A stretch of DNA of 20,303 nt from Candidatus Rifleibacteriota bacterium (GTDB lineage Bacteria > Riflebacteria > Ozemobacteria > Ozemobacterales > Ozemobacteraceae): NCBI GenBank assembly GCA_017526725.1, contig JAFXRA010000116.1:1-20303 (forward strand). The letters run 5' to 3'. Under the pieces are notes generated by a model. It saw only the letters and a list, made by a program, of their open reading frames with translations. It was not told where the DNA came from and searched no databases. Made by a program: the position numbers and the translations under genes. Below, in pieces: positions 8,099 to 13,739 of the stretch. The first letter of the stretch is position 1; every line of letters starts with the position of its first letter.

Positions 8099-8119
8099 GA
8101 GATAAGAGATGAGAGATAA
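8099..8119. repeat. Three tandem heptamers (GAGATRA)3
   Basis: GAGATAA, GAGATGA and GAGATAA follow one another without a gap, in the leader of tadG2 just upstream of its ribosome binding site. They resemble the short tandemly repeated repetitive heptamers described in cyanobacteria. On the transcribed (minus) strand this is a C/U-rich, unstructured leader. Confidence 0.7.
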
Positions 8120-8202
8120 GGGTATGTAGATTTGCAAAGACAATAAGTATTTGAAAAGGAATAAAACATATCAATTCTCTTTTCTTTTGCCTCTAAACAT
8201 TA

Positions 8203-8230
8203 AAATCGCAAAGCAAAAGCTTTGCGATTT
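8203..8230 (-). terminator. Hairpin just after tadE3, weak terminator or processing stem
   Basis: A perfect 12-base stem, AAATCGCAAAGC (8203-8214) with GCTTTGCGATTT (8219-8230), has a 4-base loop and begins three bases after the tadE3 stop. On the minus strand only a short TTTT follows, so termination is probably partial. It may lower tadG2 expression relative to the tadE genes, or protect the upstream message end. Confidence 0.6.
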
Positions 8231-8233
8231 ATA

Positions 8234-8683
8234 TTATTCTTTCTTTTCGGTTGCACTAGCGTGCAATTTTATTGCACCGTCTCTGTCACTACCTGTGTTT
8301 ATCATTTTTGCAATGAATGGAGTCATCAGTGTGAGATTAAAACTAGCAGAAACGGTAACTGTATCGGTATTGTTTCCAATACCGGTATTTGCCCAATTTA
8401 TGGAGTCGTAATCGCTTTCGTTCATAATTGGAGAACGTGCATTCCAGAAAACTTTTTTAACATCAGCTAAAGAGGTATGAGTAGTAGATAGGAAAAGATT
8501 TCTAGCAATAAGCTGGTTTGAACGTTTGCTTGCTGCACGAGCCGCTTGTACACACTGATGGTTTAGAGACGACCAACAATGTAATGCTCTGCCAAAATCA
8601 AAAATACCTATTACAACTAATAAAAAAATCGGTAATACTAATGATAATTCTACTACGGCTTGACCTTTTCTGCTTTTTCTCAT
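8234..8683 (-). CDS. tadE: TadE-like pseudopilin (tadE3)
   Basis: The 149-residue protein has the TadE family start: basic MRKSRKGQAVVELSLVLPIF, with Gly7 before the hydrophobic helix, Glu12 placed as expected for a prepilin, and a helix to about residue 32 ending FDFGRAL. The globular part (about 35-149) is polar. AAGGGA lies seven bases upstream of the ATG. TadE proteins are pseudopilins processed by the prepilin peptidase TadV and anchored in the inner membrane. It lies 43 bases after tadE2 but is only distantly like tadE1 and tadE2: it lacks their shared YTPFY motif and is closer to the general TadE pattern. It carries Cys36 and Cys44. Confidence 0.88.
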   Translation of the reverse strand: MRKSRKGQAVVELSLVLPIFLLVVIGIFDFGRALHCWSSLNHQCVQAARAASKRSNQLIARNLFLSTTHTSLADVKKVFWNARSPIMNESDYDSINWANTGIGNNTDTVTVSASFNLTLMTPFIAKMINTGSDRDGAIKLHASATEKKE

Positions 8684-8726
8684 TTTATTTCCCTTTTATT
8701 TGATTTTGGTTCTGTTTGTCGCTCTA

Positions 8727-9173
8727 TTAGAAGTTTTCTCTGTTCCTTACAGTGTTTGGAACTTTATAAGTGGCCTGAGTTCTTAAAACAATATATTTAT
8801 TGCCGGTTATGGCATTCATAGCTGTCTGGTAGAAGGGAGTATAAGTCTTAGAATTGTATTCTAAGGCTATACGTTTCATTCTGCTGCCGTCTGTCATTCT
8901 AAGAGTCTGGATTTGGACTTTGTATATGTTGGCTTCATTCCAACTTACAGGCGGAGTGTTATAATGGGCTATATAGTTTTGAATTTGAGCATCTGATAAG
9001 TTCTTTTCAACAGCATTAGTTGCAGCATCATTAGCTACCTGCTGAAGGGCAAGAATATTATAAAATGCAAAACCGAAGTCAACAATACCCCCCACGATTA
9101 TCAGCAAGAAAAAGGGGAATATTAAAGACATTTCAACTATTGATTGCCCTCGTTTTCTCTTTCGATTAAACAT
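8727..9173 (-). CDS. tadE: TadE-like pseudopilin (tadE2)
   Basis: The 148-residue protein begins MFNRKRKRGQSIVEMSLIF and continues as a hydrophobic helix to about residue 36 (FFLLIIVGGIVDFGFAFY). The RGQSIVE motif carries the Gly and Glu of the prepilin-type start. The rest is close to tadE1: both share GGI[VI]DFGFAFYN, LQQ near residue 43, YTPFY in the second half, and an end of the form ATYKVPN/AAYKAPE. This points to duplication. GGAG lies six bases before the ATG. It sits 53 bases after tadG1 and 43 bases before tadE3, in one transcription unit. The expected role is an inner-membrane pseudopilin of the Tad machine. Confidence 0.88.
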   Translation of the reverse strand: MFNRKRKRGQSIVEMSLIFPFFLLIIVGGIVDFGFAFYNILALQQVANDAATNAVEKNLSDAQIQNYIAHYNTPPVSWNEANIYKVQIQTLRMTDGSRMKRIALEYNSKTYTPFYQTAMNAITGNKYIVLRTQATYKVPNTVRNRENF

Positions 9174-9226
9174 TTGTTACTCCAAACAAAAATAGAATAC
9201 CATTGATTTACTAGCAAGAAGTGTAC

Positions 9227-10300
9227 CTATTTGTTAATCTGATTAGGATTAACAATATAGCCTAAGAAAATACCTCGGAGCTGGCCTGAAACTGCTCTGC
9301 CAAGACTGCCGTCGTCACCGTTTTTGTAGTCGCTACCGGTTCTTGTATATTCTGATTCTTTCAAGAGCTTGAACTCTGCAAAACCAGTAATTTTAGCAGC
9401 ATTAGCAATCGTAATGTTCTGACCGCTGTTTGAAGAGGAGCTTCTTAAGTTATAAATAGGAAGAGTATCTGCTTTACCACCGTAAATAGTTGCCATTTCA
9501 TCAGTAACTTCGCCTATTGGAATAATTACTTTTGAATTGTTTTCTTTGGCAAAGCGTTGTTTTACTGCTTCTGCGGTTTCTTTTGAATAACCAGTGCAAG
9601 CAAGTGCGATTTTATCATTGATGTTTAAGGCCTTAGTAAAACCATAAGTCATATTTTTGAGATAATCATTATTGTTTACAGAGCCTGCTGTTGAGAAATC
9701 TGTGATTCCTTGGCAAAGAACTGAGGCGTCTGATATCTGACCGGGTTTTATTATATATTCTTTCCCTTCAACAAAACCGCCTTCTTTAGGGAAAAACTGG
9801 AAAGACAGGGTATTGTCTGCATTCCATTTTGTGATTCCGTGAGGCATAACTATAGGAAGAATATCAGCAACGCCGGTTCCTGTAGTATCAGACATTCTGC
9901 TGGCAGCAACTGTTGTGGAGTCTACCTCTATTACTTTGGCAAAGAAAAGACCTACATGGCAGTTAGCAGATATATGCAGATCTTTATCGTCTTTTATAGT
10001 GCAGTTGACTCTGTTTTGGTTATTGGCTTCAAAGCCGTTATATTTCATTACTTCAATGATATGATTCTTGATTTGTTCTTTATTTTCTTTTGTTAAAACC
10101 GGATTAGTGGTTTTCAACTTCATTAAACGATCGTTTCCCGCTAACCAGGCTGCGTTAACAGCGGTCTGAAGGTCGTTTTTCTTATAATAGAGATAGCCTA
10201 TATCAACAACAATTGCAGTAACAGCAAGAATGGCAGTTGAAATCAATGCTGTGAATACAAGTATGGCACCGCGTTTCGAAGTATTAGTATTTGTCGTCAT
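9227..10300 (-). CDS. tadG: TadG-like Flp pilus protein (tadG1)
   Basis: The 357-residue protein begins with the Tad-domain anchor KRGAILVFTALISTAILAV, through TAIVVDIGYLYYKKNDLQTAVNAAWLAG (about 9-55); the DIGYLYYxxxDLQTAVNAA segment is typical of TadG/Tad proteins. The exported part has LPIVMPHGI, YIIKPGQ, NNNDYLKNMTYGF, a VIIPIGEV strand and a GFAEFKLLKESEYTR end. The start overlaps the tadE1 stop as ATGA, with GGAGAAG just upstream inside tadE1, so translation is probably coupled. In studied Tad systems TadG is anchored in the inner membrane, spans the periplasm and is required for pilus production. This copy is the uninterrupted version of tadG2 and serves as its reference. Confidence 0.87.
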   Translation of the reverse strand: MTTNTNTSKRGAILVFTALISTAILAVTAIVVDIGYLYYKKNDLQTAVNAAWLAGNDRLMKLKTTNPVLTKENKEQIKNHIIEVMKYNGFEANNQNRVNCTIKDDKDLHISANCHVGLFFAKVIEVDSTTVAASRMSDTTGTGVADILPIVMPHGITKWNADNTLSFQFFPKEGGFVEGKEYIIKPGQISDASVLCQGITDFSTAGSVNNNDYLKNMTYGFTKALNINDKIALACTGYSKETAEAVKQRFAKENNSKVIIPIGEVTDEMATIYGGKADTLPIYNLRSSSSNSGQNITIANAAKITGFAEFKLLKESEYTRTGSDYKNGDDGSLGRAVSGQLRGIFLGYIVNPNQINK

Positions 10301-10734
10301 TTTACTTCTCCGGAGTTTACTGCCTTAGTGTATTCTGGTGCTTTGTAGGCAGCCTGAGCATATAGCTTTATATATTGTGTACCATTGGTAACTTTATACA
10401 TTGTTTTATAAAAAGGTGTGTATGCCGGGCTATCATATGAAAGAGTAACTCTGTATATCTTGCCGCCAGTCTTCATTTCAACAGGTTCGGCCGGGTATAC
10501 GGAGAAATTTCCTTCCCACCATTTAGGTTTTAGAGAGTTGGCATATTCAGAGGTTTTTATTGTGTTAGCATTGTTGTAGGCAGCATATTTTGCAGTGTTG
10601 TTGACTATCTGTTGGAGTGTAAGATGGTTGTAGAAAGCAAAACCGAAGTCTATTATTCCCCCGATAACTATTAATAGAAAAAATGGGAAAACCAGAGCGG
10701 TTTCTACTAATGCTTGACCTCTGCGTTTCTTCAT
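10297..10734 (-). CDS. tadE: TadE-like pseudopilin (tadE1)
   Basis: The 145-residue protein begins MKKRRGQALVETALVFPFF. This gives the basic leader, RGQ motif, Glu11 and a hydrophobic helix running to about residue 33 (GGIIDFGFAFYN). It is the first gene of the pseudopilin operon: GGAG lies eight bases before the ATG and the upstream 500 bases hold no gene. It overlaps tadG1 by four bases. The second half shares YTPFYKT and a final AAYKAPE with tadE2. Family knowledge places it as a TadV-processed pseudopilin in the inner membrane. One overlapping frame in this region is a shadow. Confidence 0.88.
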   Translation of the reverse strand: MKKRRGQALVETALVFPFFLLIVIGGIIDFGFAFYNHLTLQQIVNNTAKYAAYNNANTIKTSEYANSLKPKWWEGNFSVYPAEPVEMKTGGKIYRVTLSYDSPAYTPFYKTMYKVTNGTQYIKLYAQAAYKAPEYTKAVNSGEVK

Positions 10735-10767
10735 TGAATATGCTCCTTTTGAAAATCCCTGCCAAAT

Positions 10768-10813
10768 TGTTATACAACATAACAGTGTACATCAAAAGTA
10801 TATAAACAAGCAA
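10768..10813 (-). promoter_or_regulatory. Candidate promoter and operator of the tadE/tadG operon
   Basis: On the minus strand TTGCTT (10813-10808) and TACACT (10789-10784) are 18 bases apart, with 3 of 6 and 4 of 6 consensus matches. Just downstream is an inverted repeat, TGTTAT-N5-ATAACA (10768-10784), between the start region and the ribosome binding site, where a repressor could bind. The promoter match is modest. Confidence 0.35.
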
Positions 10814-10936
10814 CTTTTCTCTTTAAAAAGTCTGTGGGTAAAATTTCTTTTTAGGTAGGGAAAATTTTCCTTGCGTGCGAAAATTCTCTATTGATAATGT
10901 TGTAGTCTACCCATTGTCATAAACGTAATTCTTTCA

Positions 10937-10948
10937 GGGCTGAAGCCC
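10937..10948. repeat. Small hairpin GGGC-TGAA-GCCC
   Basis: A four-base GC stem with a TGAA loop lies outside the left arm of the repeat cassette. It is similar in style to the cassette's internal hairpins. Confidence 0.5.
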
Positions 10949-10957
10949 ATACGCTAT

Positions 10958-10984
10958 CACCTCGCCAAGCGAAGCTTGGGGGTG
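10958..10984. repeat. Compound hairpin at the outer end of the left arm
   Basis: CCAAGC-GAA-GCTTGG (10965-10979) is a perfect 6-base stem with a 3-base loop. It is extended by CACC (10958-10961) and GGTG (10981-10984) across a small bulge. It abuts the outermost left-arm unit. Confidence 0.65.
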
Positions 10985-11032
10985 TGTTACGCTACGCTGT
11001 GGGACACTTCGTTGTGGGACGTTTCACTGTGG
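10983..11032 (-). repeat. Left-arm array of CCCACA units, period 15
   Basis: Read on the minus strand, units end ACCACA (11032-11028), then CGTCCCACA (11021-11013), TGTCCCACA (11006-10998) and CGTAACACA (10991-10983), starting exactly 15 bases apart. The 6-base inserts GTGAAA, ACGAAG and GCGTAG each close a mini-hairpin with the first base of the next unit (GT-GAA-AC, AC-GAA-GT, GC-GTA-GC). Confidence 0.75.
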
Positions 11033-11047
11033 TAATTGTTTATTATC

Positions 11048-11090
11048 GTTCGAAGAGTTCAAGGTTCGAATGGTTCGAATTGTTTAAATT
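11048..11090 (+). repeat. Left tandem 9-mer array, consensus GTTCGAATT
   Basis: Five adjacent units: GTTCGAAGA, GTTCAAG (two bases short), GTTCGAATG, GTTCGAATT and GTTTAAATT. They run towards the centre of the inverted structure and are followed by ACCAACTCT. Confidence 0.8.
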
Positions 11091-11099
11091 ACCAACTCT

Positions 11100-11144
11100 A
11101 GTTTTAACAATTTTAACAATTTGAACGACTTGAACAATTAGAAC
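11100..11144 (-). repeat. Right tandem 9-mer array, same family inverted
   Basis: Five adjacent 9-base units on the plus strand: AGTTTTAAC, AATTTTAAC, AATTTGAAC, GACTTGAAC and AATTAGAAC. Read on the minus strand they are GTTCTAATT, GTTCAAGTC, GTTCAAATT and so on, the same family as the left array in the opposite direction. Confidence 0.8.
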
Positions 11145-11146
11145 AA

Positions 11147-11225
11147 TATCCCACAAGAGACGTCAGTCGCCGTCCCACAGATTGCGGAAGCAATCGTCTC
11201 ACAGAGGCTTTAGCCTCGTCTCACT
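11147..11225 (+). repeat. Right-arm array of CCCACA units carrying hairpins
   Basis: Units TATCCCACA (11147), CGTCCCACA (11171), CGTCTCACA (11195) and CGTCTCACT (11217) are spaced 24, 24 and 22 bases. Each spacer folds: GAGAC-GTCA-GTCGC with one mismatch, GATTGC-GGAA-GCAATC perfect (11180-11195), and GAGGC-TTTA-GCCTC perfect (11204-11217). The spacer sequences differ from one another while the ability to pair is kept. Confidence 0.8.
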
Positions 11226-11240
11226 TTCCACATTAAGTAT

Positions 11241-11271
11241 AAAAAATCCCCCAAAGCTGTGGCCTTGGGGG
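11241..11271 (-). terminator. Strong intrinsic terminator of the tad machine operon
   Basis: On the minus strand the stem CCCCCAAGGC pairs with GCTTTGGGGG (ten pairs, one G-U) around a CACA loop and is followed directly by ATTTTTTA. It lies about 80 bases after the stop of the lipoprotein gene and separates the two tad operons. Confidence 0.88.
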
Positions 11272-11308
11272 TGTTTTGAGTATTGAGAGGTTAAGTTATT
11301 ATGAGCAG

Positions 11309-11329
11309 GCTGATGCATTCGGCATCAGC
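11309..11329 (-). other. Perfect hairpin between lipoprotein stop and terminator
   Basis: GCTGATGC (11309-11316) pairs with GCATCAGC (11322-11329) around a 5-base loop. No T-run follows on either strand, so it is more likely an mRNA 3'-end structure than a terminator. Confidence 0.55.
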
Positions 11330-11352
11330 TTGTATCATGCTAAGAATTATGG

Positions 11353-12411
11353 TTACTGTTCTGCACTTGGAACTGGTGTAGTGGTATCGTTTATTACCTG
11401 CATCCAAGAAGAGAAATAAGTATCTCCTTGGGCAAAACCATATCCAATAAAATTATTTTGAGCATCAGTAACAGGTTGTGGAGCTGCACAACCATCTTTG
11501 GCAACAATATACCAGCCGGGTGCTAGGTTTTTAATAAAAAAGTAGCCATTATCCTGTGGAACAAAAGTTAGAACAATTCCAGGTATGGTTGTTGCGCTTT
11601 CATTAGAGGTTTTATACAGCAAACATTTCTGTCCGGCAGTATAACCTGTTAATACACCTGCAATTGAACCTGTCTGAGCAAGTTTATAATTCAGAGTAAC
11701 ATTTGATAGGGTATTATTAGCAACTACCATATTTTGGAAAGTAATGGTATTTTCGTCGGTAATAATCAAATTTTCTGTAACGTTTTCAAAAGAATCTTTA
11801 CTGAAAGTAACTTTATAGGTTCCTGCTGGAATATCTTTGAAAGCATAATTACCATTATCTGGATTGGTTGATGTTTTGACTATTTGGCCTGTTTTAGTAT
11901 TTTCTGCAGAAACTGAAGCGAAAGGAATGTCATTCCCAAATTTATCTATAATTTTACCATTTAGAGTTACTACAATTTGATCATCTACTTCCTGAGCTCG
12001 TGGTGTCAAGGTCAAAGTCAAATCTTCTATATTAGTATCAACTTTTTTATATATTGTTTCTGTTTCGTAAATATTACTGCTGTCTACAGCTTCAACTTTA
12101 TAGTAACCAGCGTTAACTTTTTCGAACGCAAACATTTGTCCAACACAATTAGCTGAAGTTGGAACTTTTGTTGCTATATTAGTTAAAGTTATTTTTATTA
12201 CTGCCTTGTCATCAAATTGTCCGATTGTAGGGGTTACTTTTCCATATACGTCATAAGTAGACGCAGTTTCATTGGTATTTGTTTGTTGAGCCTCAGAAGC
12301 ATTTGTATTTTCCGTTGCTGTGCTTGAAGTTGGGTTGCTTTCACCGCAGCCAGCCAGCATCATAGAGCCTGCAAGAAGAGAAATCAGGAATAGCTTAGAA
12401 ACATTTTTCAT
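11353..12411 (-). CDS. Lipoprotein with three carboxypeptidase-regulatory-like beta domains
   Basis: The 352-residue protein has a signal peptide with a clear lipobox, LAGC, modified Cys22 followed by Gly. The +2 residue is not Asp, which favours outer-membrane sorting by the enterobacterial rule. A Ser/Thr/Asn/Gln-rich linker (24-51) follows. Three beta-sandwich repeats are visible: about 52-136 (VYGKVTP, AFEKVNAGYYKVEAVD), 147-232 (LNGKIIDKFGNDIPFASVSAE, FKDIPAGTYKVTFS; the best match to the carboxypeptidase D regulatory-like family) and 247-316 (GSIAGVL, FFIKNLAPGWYIVA). GGAG lies eight bases upstream, inside the end of the DUF192 gene, which it overlaps by four bases as ATGA. It is the last gene of the machine operon. 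Role unknown; I infer an outer-membrane scaffold or pilus-binding protein. Confidence 0.85.
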   Translation of the reverse strand: MKNVSKLFLISLLAGSMMLAGCGESNPTSSTATENTNASEAQQTNTNETASTYDVYGKVTPTIGQFDDKAVIKITLTNIATKVPTSANCVGQMFAFEKVNAGYYKVEAVDSSNIYETETIYKKVDTNIEDLTLTLTPRAQEVDDQIVVTLNGKIIDKFGNDIPFASVSAENTKTGQIVKTSTNPDNGNYAFKDIPAGTYKVTFSKDSFENVTENLIITDENTITFQNMVVANNTLSNVTLNYKLAQTGSIAGVLTGYTAGQKCLLYKTSNESATTIPGIVLTFVPQDNGYFFIKNLAPGWYIVAKDGCAAPQPVTDAQNNFIGYGFAQGDTYFSSWMQVINDTTTPVPSAEQ

Positions 12412-12773
12412 TGTAAATACTCCAATCTAAGAGAGTCATCTATTTTTAAACCCAGCTTGTTAACCAAGCCAGATGGTAATTCAATAACAGAAACTACATT
12501 TGAATATAGTTTTGTTAGACCTATCCAAGGGCGCAGATTTTCATATAAGGCCACAATTTTATTTGAGGAATCAATAAAAATCGCGTCTATCGGATACCGC
12601 ATAAACATCATATGTATTGAGTTACAAGGAGTGATAATAAGCCCTTCGCCTTCATTTAGATCTGGAGCAAGCATTAATCCTTTGAATCTTGTCCAGAAAG
12701 TGTCGGCAACTCTGATTTTATCGCCGATAAGGCTATTGTCACGGCCGTTGTAAATCTTTACATATTTTGTCAT
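12408..12773 (-). CDS. DUF192 family protein
   Basis: The 121-residue protein shows the full DUF192 pattern: RFKGLMLAPDL (about 29-39), GLIITPCNSIHMMFMRYPIDAIFID (about 44-68), a PW pair in the middle and VIELPSGLVNKLGLKIDD near the end. The length is typical for a single domain, but there is no evident signal peptide, whereas many members are exported. It starts 16 bases after tadC with no good Shine-Dalgarno, so it probably depends on ribosomes from tadC, and it overlaps the lipoprotein gene. DUF192 genes occur beside tadB/tadC in other bacteria as I recall, but no biochemical role is established. I assign none. Confidence 0.9.
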   Translation of the reverse strand: MTKYVKIYNGRDNSLIGDKIRVADTFWTRFKGLMLAPDLNEGEGLIITPCNSIHMMFMRYPIDAIFIDSSNKIVALYENLRPWIGLTKLYSNVVSVIELPSGLVNKLGLKIDDSLRLEYLQ

Positions 12774-12789
12774 TCAAATATCAAAGAAC

Positions 12790-13734
12790 TTACTGCTGCA
12801 TGCCGCTTAGACCTTCTATCATCTGGAAGGCTGCGGGAGCACCAATAACCAGCATAACGTTCGGGAATATGAAGAAGATTAGAGGAATCATCATCTTAAC
12901 TGGAGCTTTAGCAGATTCTTCTTCAGCTCTCTGTCTTCTTTTTTCACGAAGCTGTTCTGATTGTATTCTCAAAACCTGACCAATAGAAACACCTAGTTGG
13001 TCGGCCTGAATAATTGCAGAAACGAATGCATTAAAGTCAGGGTTATCTACACGGTCTGACATGCTCTTGAATGCATCGCGTCGTGCTTCACCCATTCTCA
13101 TCTGTTTAAGAGTTAAACTGAATTCATTTGGAATCGGACCACGCATTTTTTCAACAACCTTGTCGCAGGCGGCGTCGAAACCAAGACCAGCTTCAACAGC
13201 AACTGTCAGAAGGTCAAGAACGTCAGGTAAACCTCTTTGTATATCGTGCTGTCTCTGAGCAATCTTCTTTTGGAGATACATATTAGGTGCCAGTATACCT
13301 ACAATAAGACCGGCTACCAGACCCATAAGAGCAAGATTGGGTTTTATAACAAATCCAACTGCTAGACCTATTACTGGACAGAAGATTTTAAACAGGTTTT
13401 GAATTACAGCAAATTCAGCAACAGTCAAACCGCCAGGAAAACCTGCCTGAGCCAACATTTTCTTGAGACCAGATTTTGCTTTTTTCTTGGCTTTCGGGTC
13501 TTTGTTTTCTTCTGATTTACCAGCCAATTTGGCAATCATTGGTCTGATAACACGGTCAACGAATGGTTTATTCAGTTCTGATTCAGTAGCTGAAGCTATT
13601 TGCTGATTTCCATCAGGATCATCAAGAGATGCCAAACGTCCAGAAATATCATTCTTGCTTCCAGAAGGGAATAAAAGAAGGATAACCAGAAATACTATTA
13701 CAGTACCAATAATCATGAATATTAGATTTGCCAT
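12790..13734 (-). CDS. tadC: Flp pilus inner-membrane platform protein TadC
   Basis: The 314-residue protein has an N-terminal transmembrane helix (3-23), a cytosolic linker rich in Lys (about 70-92), a hydrophobic pair (about 115-152) and a type II secretion F domain from about 165: RGLPDVLDLLTVAVEAGLGFDAACDKV, MRMGEARRDAFKSMSDRV, FVSAIIQADQLGVSIGQVLR. It ends in a transmembrane helix (about 280-303, MIPLIFFIFPNVMLVIGAPA). These motifs are specific enough to tell TadC from TadB. GAGG lies ten bases before the ATG, and the gene starts five bases after tadB. With TadB it forms the inner-membrane platform on which the TadA motor acts. Length and domains are normal. Confidence 0.95.
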   Translation of the reverse strand: MANLIFMIIGTVIVFLVILLLFPSGSKNDISGRLASLDDPDGNQQIASATESELNKPFVDRVIRPMIAKLAGKSEENKDPKAKKKAKSGLKKMLAQAGFPGGLTVAEFAVIQNLFKIFCPVIGLAVGFVIKPNLALMGLVAGLIVGILAPNMYLQKKIAQRQHDIQRGLPDVLDLLTVAVEAGLGFDAACDKVVEKMRGPIPNEFSLTLKQMRMGEARRDAFKSMSDRVDNPDFNAFVSAIIQADQLGVSIGQVLRIQSEQLREKRRQRAEEESAKAPVKMMIPLIFFIFPNVMLVIGAPAAFQMIEGLSGMQQ

Positions 13735-13739
13735 AATGG

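Larger units (their letters stand above)
10814..11352. other. 539-base non-coding region between the two tad operons
   Basis: I see no gene here. From right to left it holds a hairpin (11309-11329), the terminator of the machine operon (11241-11271), the inverted repeat cassette (10983-11225), two further hairpins (10958-10984, 10937-10948) and about 100 AT-rich bases leading to the tadE promoter. Stop codons interrupt all frames. Confidence 0.8.

Noticed and set aside
8078..8143. Upstream in-frame ATG extending TadG2 by 22 residues
   Set aside because: The extension translates the GAGATRA repeat and the Shine-Dalgarno itself, and lacks its own ribosome site. The ATG at 8077 has GGAGG eight bases upstream.
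9839..10096. Plus-strand frame inside tadG1
   Set aside because: It is antisense to tadG1, with low-complexity Phe/Ile-rich sequence typical of shadow frames.
10565..10813. 82-codon minus-strand frame overlapping the start of tadE1
   Set aside because: It lies in another frame of tadE1 and its start falls in the promoter region. The translation has no family features.
11064..11082. tRNA T-arm (GGTTCGAAT looks like a T-loop)
   Set aside because: The motif recurs every nine bases, and there is no acceptor stem, anticodon arm or CCA-proximal pairing around it.
10983..11225. CRISPR array
   Set aside because: Repeat units are only about 9 bases, the spacers are 6-15 bases and self-complementary, the two halves are inverted, and no cas gene is present.
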